In this document: piece by piece, positions 38,000 through 44,851 of the stretch | Numbering within the stretch: the first letter of the stretch is position 1 | Layout: each line of letters starts with the position of its first letter | Assembly (NCBI GenBank): GCA_031263295.1 | Contig: JAISGC010000055.1 | Location: forward strand, 1-47,889 | DNA: 47,889 bases | Direction of reading: 5' to 3' | From: Rickettsiales bacterium | Lineage (GTDB): Bacteria; Pseudomonadota; Alphaproteobacteria; Rs-D84 | Notes under the pieces: generated by a model | Told to the model about the DNA's origin: nothing | The model's input: only the letters and a program-made list of their open reading frames with translations | Database searches by the model: none | Program-made: the position numbers and the translations under genes

Positions 38000-38641
38000 A
38001 TGAAAACAATTCCAACCTTTGACCTTGAACGCGAGTGCGGCGGAATCGTCGCGGGCGTCGACGAGGCCGGGCGCGGCCCGCTGTGCGGTCCGGTCGTTGC
38101 GGCTGCGGTTGTTTTTCCTGCCCCCGCTTGCGGGGGCGGGATAGATTTCGTTAGCGAGCAACGCGAGCTTACGAAATCTTGGGTGGGGGCCCACCCGCTC
38201 ATTGCCGATTCCAAACAACTCACCGCGAAACAACGCGAGGCGGCGTTCGAATGGATAATCGCAAATTGCGCGGTCGGCGTCGGGCAATGCAGTCCCGCCG
38301 AAATCGACGAGATAAATATTTTGCAGGCGTCGTTGCTCGCGATGAAGCGCGCTATCGCCGCCCTGCCCCGCGCGCCTGATTTTTGTTTAATCGACGGGAA
38401 CAAAATGCCCGCGGATATTGTCGGCCGCGCGGTTGTAAAGGGCGATGCGAAATCTGTTTCTATTGCGGCCGCGTCCATTGTAGCGAAAGTCTCGCGCGAT
38501 AAAATTATGGCCGAACTCGCCCGCGACTTTCCGGAATACGGATGGGACAAGAACGCGGGCTATCCGACCCCGGCGCATTACTCCGCCATCGCCGCGCACG
38601 GCATAACGAAGCATCATCGAAAAACATTTAGATTAGTTTGA
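38000..38641 (+). CDS. rnhB: Ribonuclease HII with an in-frame palindrome insertion
   Basis: Removes ribonucleotides from DNA; 213 residues. The catalytic start GVDEAGRGPLCGPVVAAAVV carries Asp21 and Glu22; later motifs are DSKQLTAKQRE, CLIDGNKMP and AASIVAKVSRDKIM, and the C-terminus is PTPAHYSAIAAHGITKHHRK. Between the first motif and DSKQLT, where other RNase HII proteins have only a short loop, residues 40-64 (FPAPACGGGIDFVSEQRELT and further) are encoded exactly by palindrome F3 (38117-38190). All catalytic motifs survive, so the protein is probably active with an extra surface loop. Confidence 0.93.
   Translation: MKTIPTFDLERECGGIVAGVDEAGRGPLCGPVVAAAVVFPAPACGGGIDFVSEQRELTKSWVGAHPLIADSKQLTAKQREAAFEWIIANCAVGVGQCSPAEIDEINILQASLLAMKRAIAALPRAPDFCLIDGNKMPADIVGRAVVKGDAKSVSIAAASIVAKVSRDKIMAELARDFPEYGWDKNAGYPTPAHYSAIAAHGITKHHRKTFRLV
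38117..38190. repeat. Palindrome F3, in frame inside rnhB
   Basis: Edges CCTGCCCCCGCTTGCGGGGG and TCTTGGGTGGGGGC; central arms AGATTTCGT / ACGAAATCT. The edges are identical to F2 in mltG read in reverse, but the central arms differ and still pair. It starts exactly at codon 40. Confidence 0.88.
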
Positions 38642-38650
38642 GTCGAAACC

Positions 38651-38834
38651 AAAACAAACCCCGAAGGGGTTTGTCATTCCCGCGCAGGCGGGAATAGGGC
38701 TTTCAACCTTATAACAACAGACTTGTTTCACATAATAATGTAAATGTGAAAGCAAGTAGTGACTGAATGTAAGGTTTAGAGCCCTATTCCCGCCTGCGCG
38801 GGAATGACAAAAAATCCTTTCAGGATTTTTTGTT
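38651..38834. repeat. Repeat H2 (GTCATTCCCGC inverted ends)
   Basis: The outer hairpin AAACCCC gaa GGGGTTT and then TGTCATTCCCGCGCAGGCGG; the inverse CCGCCTGCGCGGGAATGACA follows ~130 nt later, then AAAATCC ttt CAGGATTTTTT. The interior shares TGAATGTAAGGTTTA with H1. It fills the gap between rnhB and the lipoprotein genes. Confidence 0.85.
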
Positions 38835-38862
38835 TTGACTTTGAGACAGCATTGAATATAAT
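38835..38862 (+). promoter_or_regulatory. Promoter giving a leaderless lipoprotein transcript
   Basis: TTGACT (38835-38840), a 16-nt spacer and TATAAT (38857-38862). The ATG at 38870 begins 7 nt after the -10 box. Confidence 0.75.
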
Positions 38863-38869
38863 CGCAATC

Positions 38870-39508
38870 ATGAAAAAACTCCTGACCCTTGCAATGTCCT
38901 TCGCGCTTGCGGCATGCGCGTGGCCGCGGACGCCGACCGACGGAGATTTGTTCCGCGCGACGCGGCAGTTTCAGCCGGAACTCTTCGCGACCGGATCGCG
39001 CGGCGAGGTCGTCGTGAAAATGCACGACGATCAGACCAGCACCGGATGGTTCGGCAAAAAATACAGCAACATCCTGAACTATAAAAATGTAGCCAGCAAA
39101 GAGGCCGGATACCTTGAAATGAAAACCGGCGAGACGGAATACGCGACGGCGATGCTGCCCATCGGGGACTATGAGATAACCGGAATGAAACTGCTGTATG
39201 TCTGGACCGAGACGCAGCGCCAGGGCAATGTGACGATAACGACCACGCACATCGAGGAGCACGACGGCTTTATGGGCGCGGACAAGTTGGCGTTCTCGGT
39301 CCGCGCGGGGCGCGTGATTTATCTCGGCGACATCGCGCTGCACCTCGGCGACAACGCGGTCTCGAAAGACGATCGGTCGGTGAACAAGAGCACATACAAA
39401 ATCACGGACAAGTCCGCCGAGATTTCCGCGGACCAAAAGCGCGAGTGGGAAGAAGAGTTCGGGCGGCCGCTTGAAGTCGGGCTGATACGCAAGGGGGGCG
39501 CGAAATGA
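38870..39508 (+). CDS. Lipoprotein, function unknown
   Basis: A protein of 212 residues with a lipoprotein signal: MKKLLTLAMSFALAACAWPR, lipobox LAAC. The mature protein has GEVVVKMHDDQTSTGWFGKK and TGETEYATAMLPIGDYEITG, which read as beta-strands, and a charged helical tail (KSAEISADQKREWEEEFGRP). No family was recognised. Its stop overlaps the start of the second lipoprotein gene (ATGA), so the two form an operon. Confidence 0.75.
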   Translation: MKKLLTLAMSFALAACAWPRTPTDGDLFRATRQFQPELFATGSRGEVVVKMHDDQTSTGWFGKKYSNILNYKNVASKEAGYLEMKTGETEYATAMLPIGDYEITGMKLLYVWTETQRQGNVTITTTHIEEHDGFMGADKLAFSVRAGRVIYLGDIALHLGDNAVSKDDRSVNKSTYKITDKSAEISADQKREWEEEFGRPLEVGLIRKGGAK

Positions 39509-39876
39509 AAAAAATTGCGATAGTTATTTTTGCGGCGGCGCTCGCCGCGTGCAGCGCGAAAGTCGGCAACCCGGCCATCGCGCGCACGGAATCTGGCATA
39601 TCGGACCAGATGGAAACGCTCGCGACCAAATCGCAGGTTCGCGCCGCGTTCGGCGCGCCGAATCTGTCGTTCGAGAAAGACGGCGTCGAGACATACGAAT
39701 ACAAAACCATCCGCGGAAACGGGCGGCATCACTGGCTGATTCCGGTCGTCGGATGGGTGATGGAATGGTGGCAGGACGATTATTCATACGGCGAAACGAA
39801 TCTGTTCGTCCGCTTCGACAAGAAGGACAATGTGTCGGGCTTCCAAGTCATCAAAACCGGCGGGACCGCGCGATAA
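39505..39876 (+). CDS. Small lipoprotein with a BamE/OmlA-like fold signature
   Basis: A protein of 123 residues with the lipoprotein signal MKKIAIVIFAAALAACSAKV. The segment LATKSQVRAAFGAPNLSFEK followed by VETYEYKT resembles the SmpA/OmlA (BamE) repeat, in which a helix with a GxP turn precedes a strand. The end FDKKDNVSGFQVIKTGGTAR recurs as an isolated fragment at 41568-41642, showing a past duplication. It is not clearly BamE itself, because the sequence is divergent and WLIPVVGWVMEWWQ is an unusual hydrophobic stretch. It is coupled to the upstream lipoprotein and followed at once by the hydrolase-Nudix gene. Confidence 0.7.
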   Translation: MKKIAIVIFAAALAACSAKVGNPAIARTESGISDQMETLATKSQVRAAFGAPNLSFEKDGVETYEYKTIRGNGRHHWLIPVVGWVMEWWQDDYSYGETNLFVRFDKKDNVSGFQVIKTGGTAR

Positions 39877-41175
39877 ATGAATCAGGAAACGATATTTGTA
39901 AAGAACAGAAACGGATTCAATATATCGCTCCGTTTTACGCGGCCCGAAACGCAGACGGGCCTGGCGTTCATTCTGCACGGATTTTCCGGCGACAAGGACC
40001 AGCGCGAAATGCGCGCGCTGGAAGAAGAGTTTTCGAAGCGCGGCTATATGGTCGCGAACATCGACGCGACGAACTCCCTGAACGCAAGCGAGTGGACGCC
40101 GGCCGGCGCTTCGTTCACCGGACACTATAACGACCTTGAATATGTAATCGAATGGGCGCGCGGACAAGCCTGGTTTCAATCGCCTTTCGCATTGGCCGGA
40201 CATTCGATGGGCGCGGCGGCGGTTCTGCTGTATGCCGAAAATCATCCCGATAACGCGAATCTTTTAATTCCGATTTCGTTTCCGTGGCTGACCGGGGCGA
40301 GCAAAATAGCCCAGGACGACGACCCGGAAAAATATGCGGACTGGAAGGCGGCGGGATACTGGGACAAGGTTTCCGCATCGCGCGGCCGCACGCTCCGCGT
40401 CCCATATAATTTTATAGAGGATTTGCAGAATCACGACTTCGGCGCGAAGGCGGCGCGGATAACGGCGCCGACATTTCTGATTATCGGCGAATTGGAAAAA
40501 CCGCAGCGAATTACCGATAACAAAAAACTTTTCGATATGCTTCGTGTTAAAAAAGAATTCATAATCCTGCCGAACACGCCGCACGCGGTCGCGAAAACGG
40601 CCGAGAATGAAAAGGCATACAGGAATGCGCTCGCGCATATTCTGGATTCAAAAGCGGAGTTTATAGATATTTTTGACGAACACTGGAATCCAACGGGCGA
40701 GATACTGGAAAAGAACGAAGCGGAGCGCCAGAAGAAATGGCATCGCGCCGCGCATATTTGGATTGTGAATTCAAATGGCGAGGTGTTGCTTCAACTGCGC
40801 AGCCCGAATAAAAAATCGTCTCCGAACTGGTGGGATATTTCCGCAGCCGGACATGTGCGCGCGGGCGAGAGCGTAATCGACGCGGGTATTCGCGAGACGC
40901 GCGAAGAACTCGGAATAACAATCACGGGCGATGAATTGACACAGATATGGACGGACGAGTCGCCAACAAACCAGCATTTGCATACCTGGTTTATAATGAT
41001 GACGGACCTGCCGCCCGACGCCTTCACTTTCAACGACCACGAAGTGGCGGCGGTGAAATATGTTCCCTGGCGCAAAATCGCCGCTATGTCCGACGACGAA
41101 AAACGCGCAAATAAGATACTGCCGCACAAGGGATTTCTGCCGTTGTTCGAATATTTGGAAGATAAGGGATTATAA
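39877..41175 (+). CDS. Alpha/beta-hydrolase fused to a Nudix hydrolase
   Basis: A two-domain protein of 432 residues. Residues ~1-265 form an alpha/beta-hydrolase: the oxyanion region LAFILHGFSGDKDQREMRAL, nucleophile elbow GHSMG with Ser110, and the probable His236 in PNTPHAVAK. Residues ~266-432 form a Nudix domain of the IDI/YfcD type (RAAHIWIVNSNGEVLLQLRS, NWWDISAAGHVRAGES) with a full Nudix box at 325-347 (G-x5-E-x7-RE-x-REELGI). The domain order is clear and the frame uninterrupted. The substrates are unknown; the fusion implies two linked steps. The ATG directly follows the stop of the lipoprotein gene. Confidence 0.88.
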   Translation: MNQETIFVKNRNGFNISLRFTRPETQTGLAFILHGFSGDKDQREMRALEEEFSKRGYMVANIDATNSLNASEWTPAGASFTGHYNDLEYVIEWARGQAWFQSPFALAGHSMGAAAVLLYAENHPDNANLLIPISFPWLTGASKIAQDDDPEKYADWKAAGYWDKVSASRGRTLRVPYNFIEDLQNHDFGAKAARITAPTFLIIGELEKPQRITDNKKLFDMLRVKKEFIILPNTPHAVAKTAENEKAYRNALAHILDSKAEFIDIFDEHWNPTGEILEKNEAERQKKWHRAAHIWIVNSNGEVLLQLRSPNKKSSPNWWDISAAGHVRAGESVIDAGIRETREELGITITGDELTQIWTDESPTNQHLHTWFIMMTDLPPDAFTFNDHEVAAVKYVPWRKIAAMSDDEKRANKILPHKGFLPLFEYLEDKGL

Positions 41176-41176
41176 A

Positions 41177-41539
41177 ATGAAGCTAAATCCTGTTTTGCAC
41201 GAAGAGGCGTATGCATTCGCGGCGGTGGACGACGGCTTGGCCGTCAAACTAATGCCGGACGCGGTGTGCGTGTTCAAGGAGGCCGAAGGCGCGACCATTG
41301 TTCTGCCGGAATCGGACGCCGCCAAGCACGGCCTGTCGTTCGGATTCCGCGCCGCATGGATTACGCTGGCGGCGGAGACTTCCTTGGACGGTCTGGGAAT
41401 AACCGCCGCGTTTTCCAAAGTCTTGGCCGACAACGGCATCAGCTGCAATGTTTTCGCGCCGATACATCACGACCACATATTCGTGCCGTTCGACAAGGGC
41501 GCAGAGGCCGTGCGATTGCTGGCGGGCATCGATATATAA
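41177..41539 (+). CDS. ACT-like domain protein
   Basis: A protein of 120 residues. The pattern WITLAAETSLDGLGITAAFS, KVLADNGISCNVFAPIHHDH and IFVPFDKGAEAVRLLAGI matches small ACT-domain proteins (the ACT_7/CASTOR-type family), which bind amino acids. It begins one base after the hydrolase-Nudix stop and is probably in the same transcript. The start at 41177 is preferred to the longer frame, which would overlap the upstream coding sequence by 116 bases. Confidence 0.78.
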   Translation: MKLNPVLHEEAYAFAAVDDGLAVKLMPDAVCVFKEAEGATIVLPESDAAKHGLSFGFRAAWITLAAETSLDGLGITAAFSKVLADNGISCNVFAPIHHDHIFVPFDKGAEAVRLLAGIDI

Positions 41540-41567
41540 AGATGAAAAAATGCAACCGGCGAAGATG

Positions 41568-41642
41568 TCGTTCATCGCATTTGACAAGTCCAATAATGTC
41601 GCCGGGTTTCAGGTCATAAAAACCGGCGGAACCGCGCGATAA
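41568..41642 (+). pseudogene. Fragment of the small lipoprotein gene (C-terminal end)
   Basis: The frame reads FIAFDKSNNVAGFQVIKTGG then TAR and stop, which aligns with the end of the lipoprotein at 39505-39876 (VRFDKKDNVSGFQVIKTGGT). Nothing upstream matches, and there is no start or signal peptide. It is the remnant of a duplication that included the 3' end of that gene. Confidence 0.8.
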
Positions 41643-41644
41643 GC

Positions 41645-42082
41645 CTAGCGGCACGCGGCGACGGAGTCAAGGAACGCCGCGACCTTTGCGCAGACATCAT
41701 CGGGGCAGTATTTCTTCAACTCGCCCCTGCGTAAATAATTCCTGCACGGGCGCGACGCGCACCGGTCGCAGGCGCCCCAGAAATCCACCGACAAAACCGA
41801 CCGGTCCGCCATCAGATAAATCCGGTCCGTGCCGCGCTCCAAGTCTTCGCGTATCGCATCGCCGAATATTTTCGGGCGAAATCCGAAATCGAACTCCGCG
41901 TGATTGCATGCGGCGAGAGCCGCGCCTATGCGCCGGGCCGCCGCGCATTTTTTCATGACCTCGCGCGGATCCGACACGCGCGGGCACCGCCCGCCATAGA
42001 CGCATGGGCGCGCGCCGTCGCAATGAATCGCGAACGAGATCGACCGCGACAAGGAAAACTGAATCGTCTGAAAGAGCTTCAT
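41645..42082 (-). CDS. Cysteine-rich protein downstream of X RNA copy 4, function unknown
   Basis: A protein of 145 residues with 13 cysteines, some as possible metal-binding pairs (HCDGARPCVYGGRCP, CDRCASRPCRNYL, CPDDVCAK). There is no obvious signal peptide (MKLFQTIQFSLSRSISFAIH), so it may be cytoplasmic with a zinc or iron-sulfur site, unlike the other cysteine-rich proteins here. No family was recognised. The start codon lies 13 nt after the T run of the terminator-like hairpin that ends X copy 4; GGGGATATT precedes the ATG. Confidence 0.65.
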   Translation of the reverse strand: MKLFQTIQFSLSRSISFAIHCDGARPCVYGGRCPRVSDPREVMKKCAAARRIGAALAACNHAEFDFGFRPKIFGDAIREDLERGTDRIYLMADRSVLSVDFWGACDRCASRPCRNYLRRGELKKYCPDDVCAKVAAFLDSVAACR

Positions 42083-42095
42083 AATATCCCCGCAT

Positions 42096-42115
42096 AAAAA
42101 CCGCCGAGGAGGCGG
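42096..42115 (-). terminator. Intrinsic-terminator-like hairpin ending X RNA copy 4
   Basis: On the minus strand, CCGCC tcctc GGCGG followed by TTTTTAT. Its first two bases overlap the 3' strand of P1, so the two helices cannot both be complete. Confidence 0.75.
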
Positions 42116-42270
42116 CCGGGGAGTTCATAAATCATTTTGTCGGTGATTCCGCCGCTTTCGGCAAGGCCTTATGGCAAGCGGCTCCCCGGCCAAGGCCAGG
42201 GACATAACGGCGCGAGCGCCGGACAAAATGAGCTTATGACAGCCCGAGCCTGCGTATCCTTGCAGGTTCG
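42096..42270 (-). ncRNA. X RNA copy 4: pseudoknotted leader RNA upstream of a cysteine-rich gene
   Basis: Minus strand. Helix LR: TCATTTTGTC (42231-42222) with GACAAAATGA (42141-42132), 10 perfect pairs. Helix P1: GGCCGGGGAG (42191-42182) with CTCCCCGGCC (42123-42114), 10 perfect pairs. Hairpin 1 is CCTGC aaggata GCAGG; hairpin 2 is GGGCT gtcata AGCTC; the hairpin after LR5' is CGGCGC tc GCGCCG, then TTATGTCC. The large extra hairpin of copies 1-3 is absent. The inner hairpin between P1 and LR3' is CCGCTT ... AAGCGG. Confidence 0.8.
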
Positions 42271-42276
42271 ATTGGA

Positions 42277-42304
42277 ATCATAGCATATTTTTCCGCTTTA
42301 CAAA
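42277..42304 (-). promoter_or_regulatory. Promoter of X RNA copy 4
   Basis: On the minus strand, TTTGTA (42304-42299), 16 nt and TATGAT (42282-42277). The -35 region overlaps that of the divergent promoter below. Confidence 0.55.
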
Positions 42305-42326
42305 TAAAAAATGCGCGGTGTAGAAT
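42297..42326 (+). promoter_or_regulatory. Promoter giving a leaderless PNPOx-like transcript
   Basis: TTTACA (42297-42302), 18 nt and TAGAAT (42321-42326). The ATG begins 6 nt later. Confidence 0.65.
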
Positions 42327-42332
42327 GCCGGT

Positions 42333-42764
42333 ATGAAATCAAACAAAACGCAAACGGCGAAGATTGAAAAGCTGATTGACGGAGCGAAGGTCTCGTTCAT
42401 CGCGTCGGTGGACGGCGACGGATTTCCGAATATGAAGGCTATGCTGGCGCCGCGGCGACGCGACGGACTTCGCGAGTTTTGGTTCAGCACGAACACCAGC
42501 AGTCTGCGCGTTTCGCAGTTTCGCAAAAATCCCAAGGCCGCGGTTTATTTTTTCTCGAAAACAATTTTCGCTTACCAGGGCCTGATGCTGACCGGGACGA
42601 TGGAAGTTTTAGAAGACCAGGCGGCGAAGGACTCGATTTGGCAAACGGGCGACACGATTTATTATCCGCTGGGCCGGACCGATCCGGACTATTGCGTGTT
42701 GAAGTTCACGGCGCGCCGCGCGAGATATTATCGCAACTTCAAGTCGGAAAGTTTTGAGGTATAG
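42333..42764 (+). CDS. Pyridoxamine 5'-phosphate oxidase-like flavin-binding protein
   Basis: A protein of 143 residues with the split-barrel fold of PNPOx-like (general stress protein 26 type) proteins: AKVSFIASVDGDGFPNMKAM, REFWFSTNTSSLRVSQFRKN, PKAAVYFFSK and FAYQGLMLTGTMEVLED. Such proteins bind FMN or F420 and reduce unknown substrates. The transcript seems leaderless. Structured element Y2 begins 20 nt after the stop on the same strand. Confidence 0.85.
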   Translation: MKSNKTQTAKIEKLIDGAKVSFIASVDGDGFPNMKAMLAPRRRDGLREFWFSTNTSSLRVSQFRKNPKAAVYFFSKTIFAYQGLMLTGTMEVLEDQAAKDSIWQTGDTIYYPLGRTDPDYCVLKFTARRARYYRNFKSESFEV

Positions 42765-42784
42765 CGCCTTACTTTTGCAAGGCT

Positions 42785-42900
42785 TACAGCGAGGAGTTCG
42801 CGTCAGAATCGTTCAGGTCGATGCGCTTTCCGCCCCGAAGTGTATATCAATACACGAGTGGGCGGAAAACGCGTCGAGATGGGCGATTATCACGCGAACC
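42785..42900 (+). ncRNA. Structured element Y, copy 2
   Basis: The outer stem GTTCGCGT (42796-42803) pairs with ACGCGAAC (42892-42899). Inner stems: ATCG/CGAT, TCGATGCG/CGCGTCGA, CTTTCCGCCC/GGGCGGAAAA (imperfect at the outer end) and apical GTGTAT atca ATACAC. Compared with copy 1 the stems covary, while the internal loops and the CAGCGAGG start are unchanged. It lies 3' of the PNPOx-like gene and meets the 3' end of the convergent cold-shock gene, so the active strand is not certain. Confidence 0.7.
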
Positions 42901-42907
42901 TTATAAA

Positions 42908-43108
42908 TTACGCCAATTTAAGATTGACGGCGGACTGACGACCCTTCTCTTCGGCGACATCGAACTCGACTGCCTGGTTGTCCGCCAAGGTCGACAGGCC
43001 CGCGGCTTGCAGCGCCGAGATGTGGACGAAAATGTCCTTGTTGCCGGTTTCCGGTTTAATGAATCCGAACGCCTTTTTCGCGTCGAACCATTTTACATTG
43101 CCTTTCAT
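42908..43108 (-). CDS. Cold-shock domain protein
   Basis: A small OB-fold RNA-binding protein of 66 residues (MKGNVKWFDAKKAFGFIKPE, then KDIFVHISALQAAGL). RNP1 is KAFGFI instead of the usual KGFGFI, and RNP2 is DIFVHIS. The start at 43108 is fixed by the MKGNVKWF motif. A promoter and a leader of ~138 nt lie upstream; long leaders are typical of cold-shock genes and often act in cold-dependent translation. Such a protein is also a plausible binder of the structured RNAs in this region, but that is speculation. Confidence 0.95.
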   Translation of the reverse strand: MKGNVKWFDAKKAFGFIKPETGNKDIFVHISALQAAGLSTLADNQAVEFDVAEEKGRQSAVNLKLA

Positions 43109-43246
43109 AATTATACCTTTGTTCTGTGTTGCCCCGAACGCAACCATTGCGGGCGGGCGGCGGATTTGCCCTGATACTCTTAAAAAAATCTGGCTTCTCA
43201 AAAGGGAGAGTTTTATAAAAAAGTAGCGATTGAATCAAACCAACCT
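43109..43246 (-). other. Long untranslated leader of the cold-shock gene
   Basis: About 138 nt between the predicted transcript start and the ATG. It contains CTC tcccttt GAG, a run of seven T residues and an AAAGG Shine-Dalgarno near the start. No X-type helices were found in it. Confidence 0.5.
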
Positions 43247-43252
43247 GCGGTC

Positions 43253-43281
43253 ATTATACAGGATGGAACGGCGGAATGCAA
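43253..43281 (-). promoter_or_regulatory. Promoter of the cold-shock gene
   Basis: On the minus strand, TTGCAT (43281-43276), 17 nt and TATAAT (43258-43253). Confidence 0.8.
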
Positions 43282-43384
43282 GGGGAAGAAAGCAATACTT
43301 GCGTTTTGAGGTAATTTATCAGTAAAATTAGGAATATTTATAAGATTTAATTGTAAATCATAAAAGTCAAAGGCATCATTCTCT

Positions 43385-44101
43385 ATGGAATCAGAAATAA
43401 TTTGGATTACAGTTGGCGTTATCGTTATGGCCTTTGTTTTCGCGAGCCTGATGTATATAACGCAACGCGAAAATACGCGCGCTCAGGAATTGTTGGAGTC
43501 CGTCACCACGGCAGAACGCGGCAACTGCTCGGAAAGAGATTTGGTATTGAAGCTACTAAAATCTGGAATACCGGCCGGGGCAATTTTTCACGACCTGTAT
43601 ATCAAAAAGTCGCATGGCTTTTCGCAAATAGACCTTGTTGTCGCAACAAAAGTCGGCATAATTGTATTTGAGGTAAAGGATTATAGCGGTTGGATTTTCG
43701 GCAGAGGCGATCAAAATAACTGGACGCAAGTTCTAGATTACGGGCGAGAAAAACACCGATTCTATAATCCAATAATGCAAAACAGCAAACACATTGCAGA
43801 ATTAAGAAGGCAGCTTTGGCGTGAGAAGGCGCCGTTTTATTCAATCGTGGTATTTTATGGAAATTGCGAATTACGCGATATAAGTTTTGTCCCTAACGGA
43901 ACATTCATAACCAAGGATTATCGAGTTTTAGATGCCATAAATGAAATCATTGAAAACAATAAGCCCGCCAACTATACGGACAAGCGCGAAGTTGTGCGTG
44001 TGTTGCGCGAAGCCGTTAAAAACGGCGACAATGCGGAAACGAAAGATCAGCATATAGAAAATGTCCGCGATATGTTGGGGAAAGACAGGGTGTTTGATTA
44101 G
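43385..44101 (+). CDS. NERD-domain (nuclease-related) membrane protein
   Basis: A protein of 238 residues. An N-terminal membrane helix (ITVGVIVMAFVFASLMYI) is followed by a NERD domain: SGIPAGAIFHDLYIKKSHGF, SQIDLVVATKVGIIVFEVKD (the conserved IDxxx...(F/V)EVK core of restriction-like nucleases) and YGREKHRFYNPIMQNSKHIA. NERD proteins are thought to act in DNA processing, but the domain is mostly uncharacterised. Base composition is clearly more AT-rich than in the neighbours, and codon choice is less GC-biased, suggesting transfer. It overlaps the convergent SH3 gene by four bases. Confidence 0.85.
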   Translation: MESEIIWITVGVIVMAFVFASLMYITQRENTRAQELLESVTTAERGNCSERDLVLKLLKSGIPAGAIFHDLYIKKSHGFSQIDLVVATKVGIIVFEVKDYSGWIFGRGDQNNWTQVLDYGREKHRFYNPIMQNSKHIAELRRQLWREKAPFYSIVVFYGNCELRDISFVPNGTFITKDYRVLDAINEIIENNKPANYTDKREVVRVLREAVKNGDNAETKDQHIENVRDMLGKDRVFD

Positions 44102-44568
44102 ACATTTTCTTTCTGCTCGCCAAGTAATGCTGCAACCAGCAGAATCAGCCAGACAAGCGGAGCCCAGAACAGCAACAGATTTAACCAAAATATTTTCTTT
44201 CCATTTTTATTATTACGAGCAGCTAACGAAGGCGCGAACAATATCAACAGAAAAATTGCTGCCCCCAATAATATAAGTAAATATATTCCAATATCCTCTG
44301 CGGTAATGTTAGAATTATATGAATTGTCCACATACGAATGCAAAGAAGTTCTTATAACAAACCCATCTCCTTTTATGCTTCTAACTTTCACCCATTCACC
44401 GACATAGTTTTCAACAAGGACTTTTTCATGTCTATTTAATTTTCCGACAATATTGCAATGCGTTCCCGCGCAGGAACGAATGTTTAAGACTTCGACATTT
44501 ACGATTGTGGCGGCAGTTGCGGACCTGACGATGCACAAGCAAAAAAATATAAAAAGTAATTTTTTCAT
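44098..44568 (-). CDS. Bacterial SH3-domain protein with two C-terminal membrane helices
   Basis: A protein of 156 residues: signal peptide MKKLLFIFFCLCIVRSATA, then an SH3-type domain (VEVLNIRSCAGTHCNIVGKL, ENYVGEWVKVRSIKGDGFVI) and two hydrophobic helices (IGIYLLILLGAAIFLLILFA and IFWLNLLLFWAPLVWLILLV). SH3 domains of this kind bind peptidoglycan. It is AT-rich like the NERD gene, with which it overlaps tail to tail, so the two probably arrived together. It lies just 3' of tRNA-Leu. Confidence 0.8.
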   Translation of the reverse strand: MKKLLFIFFCLCIVRSATAATIVNVEVLNIRSCAGTHCNIVGKLNRHEKVLVENYVGEWVKVRSIKGDGFVIRTSLHSYVDNSYNSNITAEDIGIYLLILLGAAIFLLILFAPSLAARNNKNGKKIFWLNLLLFWAPLVWLILLVAALLGEQKENV

Positions 44569-44613
44569 TTTTTATCCGCGGCTTGCCGCCCGAAGCGGCG
44601 GAGCCGCGAAGGG

Positions 44614-44700
44614 TGGTGGCTTTGGCGGGGCTCGAACCCGCACGGTCGCAATGACCAAGGGATTTTAAGTCCCCAGCGTCTACCATTCCGCCACAAAGCC
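44614..44700 (-). tRNA. tRNA-Leu (UAA)
   Basis: Acceptor stem GGCTTTG / CAAAGCC, anticodon loop CTTAAAA with anticodon TAA, a long class II variable arm (GGTC ... GACC) and T arm GCGGG TTCGAGC CCCGC. CCA is encoded (44616-44614). The mature tRNA without CCA spans 44617-44700. Confidence 0.97.
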
Positions 44701-44754
44701 TGTTCTTATATTTTACGCGATTTTTTTATTATTTGCAATAAAGCGATGGACAAT

Positions 44755-44846
44755 TATTTTTTATTTTCTCCGGGCCTTGGGTCTGCGACCCCGGCCCATC
44801 GAAAATAAAAAAGGTGTGTTTCATCGAAACACACCCCACCAGGCTC
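44755..44846. repeat. Repeat E3 (half element)
   Basis: TTTTATTTTCtccGGG ... CCCatcGAAAATAAAA, then GGTGTGTTT catcg AAACACACC and CCACCAGGC. It is nearly identical to the second half of E2 (10674-10757). It lies between tRNA-Leu and the 3' end of the CMDQFC gene. Confidence 0.85.
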
Positions 44847-44851
44847 TGGAA

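Noticed and set aside
43200..44614. Integrated element with att repeats at tRNA-Leu
   Set aside because: No integrase and no second copy of the tRNA 3' end were found; only composition and position are suggestive.
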